Part shown: one piece after another, positions 56,199-56,489 of the stretch
Numbering within the stretch: the first letter of the stretch is position 1
Layout: each line of letters begins with the position of its first letter
NCBI RefSeq assembly: GCF_011947365.2
Contig: NZ_JAAVSH020000001.1
Location: 2,458,424-2,514,912 of the forward strand
Source: an endosymbiont of Lamellibrachia barhami
Lineage (GTDB): Bacteria > Pseudomonadota > Gammaproteobacteria > Chromatiales > Chromatiaceae
DNA length: 56,489 bases
Reading direction: 5' to 3'
Notes under the pieces: model-generated
What the model was told of the DNA's origin: nothing
The model's input: the letters and a program-made list of their open reading frames with translations, nothing else
Database searches by the model: none
Made by a program: the position numbers and the translations under genes

Positions 56199-56489
56199 CA
56201 ATAGCCGCTGGAATTGAAATCCAGGCCCTTGCGTATTTCCGGCAGTAGTTCCACGCCGCGCGATTTCTTACCATCCGGCAGCAGGCGACGCAAAGGATAC
56301 CTCGGTATTGTCGTCAATGCTGAATTTGTCCTGACCTGGCGATGAACTGAATGCAGGTAGAGGAGAACCAAGCAGCAGCAGGTTGTGTTGCGTCAAATTT
56401 GGTGGATATGACCGTGATGTGATGCCTTTACCCGTTTTGTGCTTTGCTGTGCCCGAAGAGAGCACATGTAACCGGTCGAAGTACAACAA
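56199..56489 (-). pseudogene. partial, apparently frameshifted gene at right edge
   Basis: On the minus strand two frames carry coding-like sequence. One is open from the edge to 56268 (LYFDRLHVLSSGTAKHKTGK, then NLLLLGSPLPAFSSSPG). The other supplies the end RYPLRRLLPDGKKSRGVELL and PEIRKGLDFNSSGY before TGA at 56199-56201. A one-base shift near 56290-56310 would join them. The gene begins beyond the window and its family is not recognised. Confidence 0.35.

Overview
The window reads as a chromosomal segment of a gammaproteobacterium. The evidence is gene content and order: metG followed by rsxABCDGE and rsmE; a Pil-Chp type IV pilus chemotaxis cluster; gshB-apbE-tonB-yqgE-ruvX-pyrR; DUF3108-purN-purM facing DUF2066; and hda-wrbA-arsC-yihY. 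These blocks resemble Pseudomonas and Chromatiales-type genomes. A sulfur-oxidising or symbiotic Chromatiales-like host is possible (SoxW-like thioredoxin, several decayed genes), but that is inference.

Layout. 1-10.9 kb: the 3' end of an HD-GYP response regulator, two small-family membrane proteins (DUF4389, DUF2333), metG, the complete Rsx/Rnf electron-transport operon and rsmE. 10.9-19.9 kb: a disturbed, AT-richer accessory block. A nearly intact but start-less copy of a CheW gene and a decayed second copy of rsmE precede eight minus-strand genes. These look like one transcription unit driven from a promoter near 19.18 kb. They encode a MotA/ExbB-like channel, a MotB-like protein carrying a von Willebrand A domain, a single-pass membrane protein, a peptidoglycan-binding protein, a coiled-coil lipoprotein, a repeat-containing membrane protein, a secreted basic protein with a toxin-like C-terminus, and a small possible immunity protein. 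This is the best candidate in the window for an undescribed system. 19.4-29.2 kb: chpC-like cheW, chpA, pilJ, pilI, pilH and pilG, which couple surface or chemical sensing to type IV pilus motility; no CheR or CheB is present.

29.3-34.3 kb: a periplasmic rhodanese and a small exported protein face gshB, apbE, tonB and yqgE. ApbE is the enzyme class that attaches FMN to RsxG and RsxD, so this operon is functionally linked to the rsx operon. 34.3-35.9 kb is a gene graveyard holding broken ruvX, pyrR and SRAP-family genes. 36-41 kb: a glycine-zipper protein, an 11-residue-repeat exported protein, a large MscK/KefA-type mechanosensitive channel and a dCMP deaminase. 41-48.8 kb: purine synthesis (purN, purM), DUF2066, a CDP-alcohol phosphatidyltransferase, hda, wrbA, arsC and yihY. 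48.8-56.5 kb: a large PilZ-like protein, two thioredoxin-fold exported proteins, a TolC-type protein and a HlyD-type adaptor without a visible pump, acylphosphatase, a Tyr/Pro/Gln-rich exported protein and sfsA.

Several genes carry single frameshifts or stops (ruvX, pyrR, SRAP, DUF3108, tolC-like, and the right-edge gene). The rsmE copy is decayed mainly by tiny deletions. Either this genome is losing genes or parts of the sequence are of draft or mixed-strain quality; sequence alone cannot decide. No rRNA, tRNA, CRISPR array, transposase or integrase was recognised.
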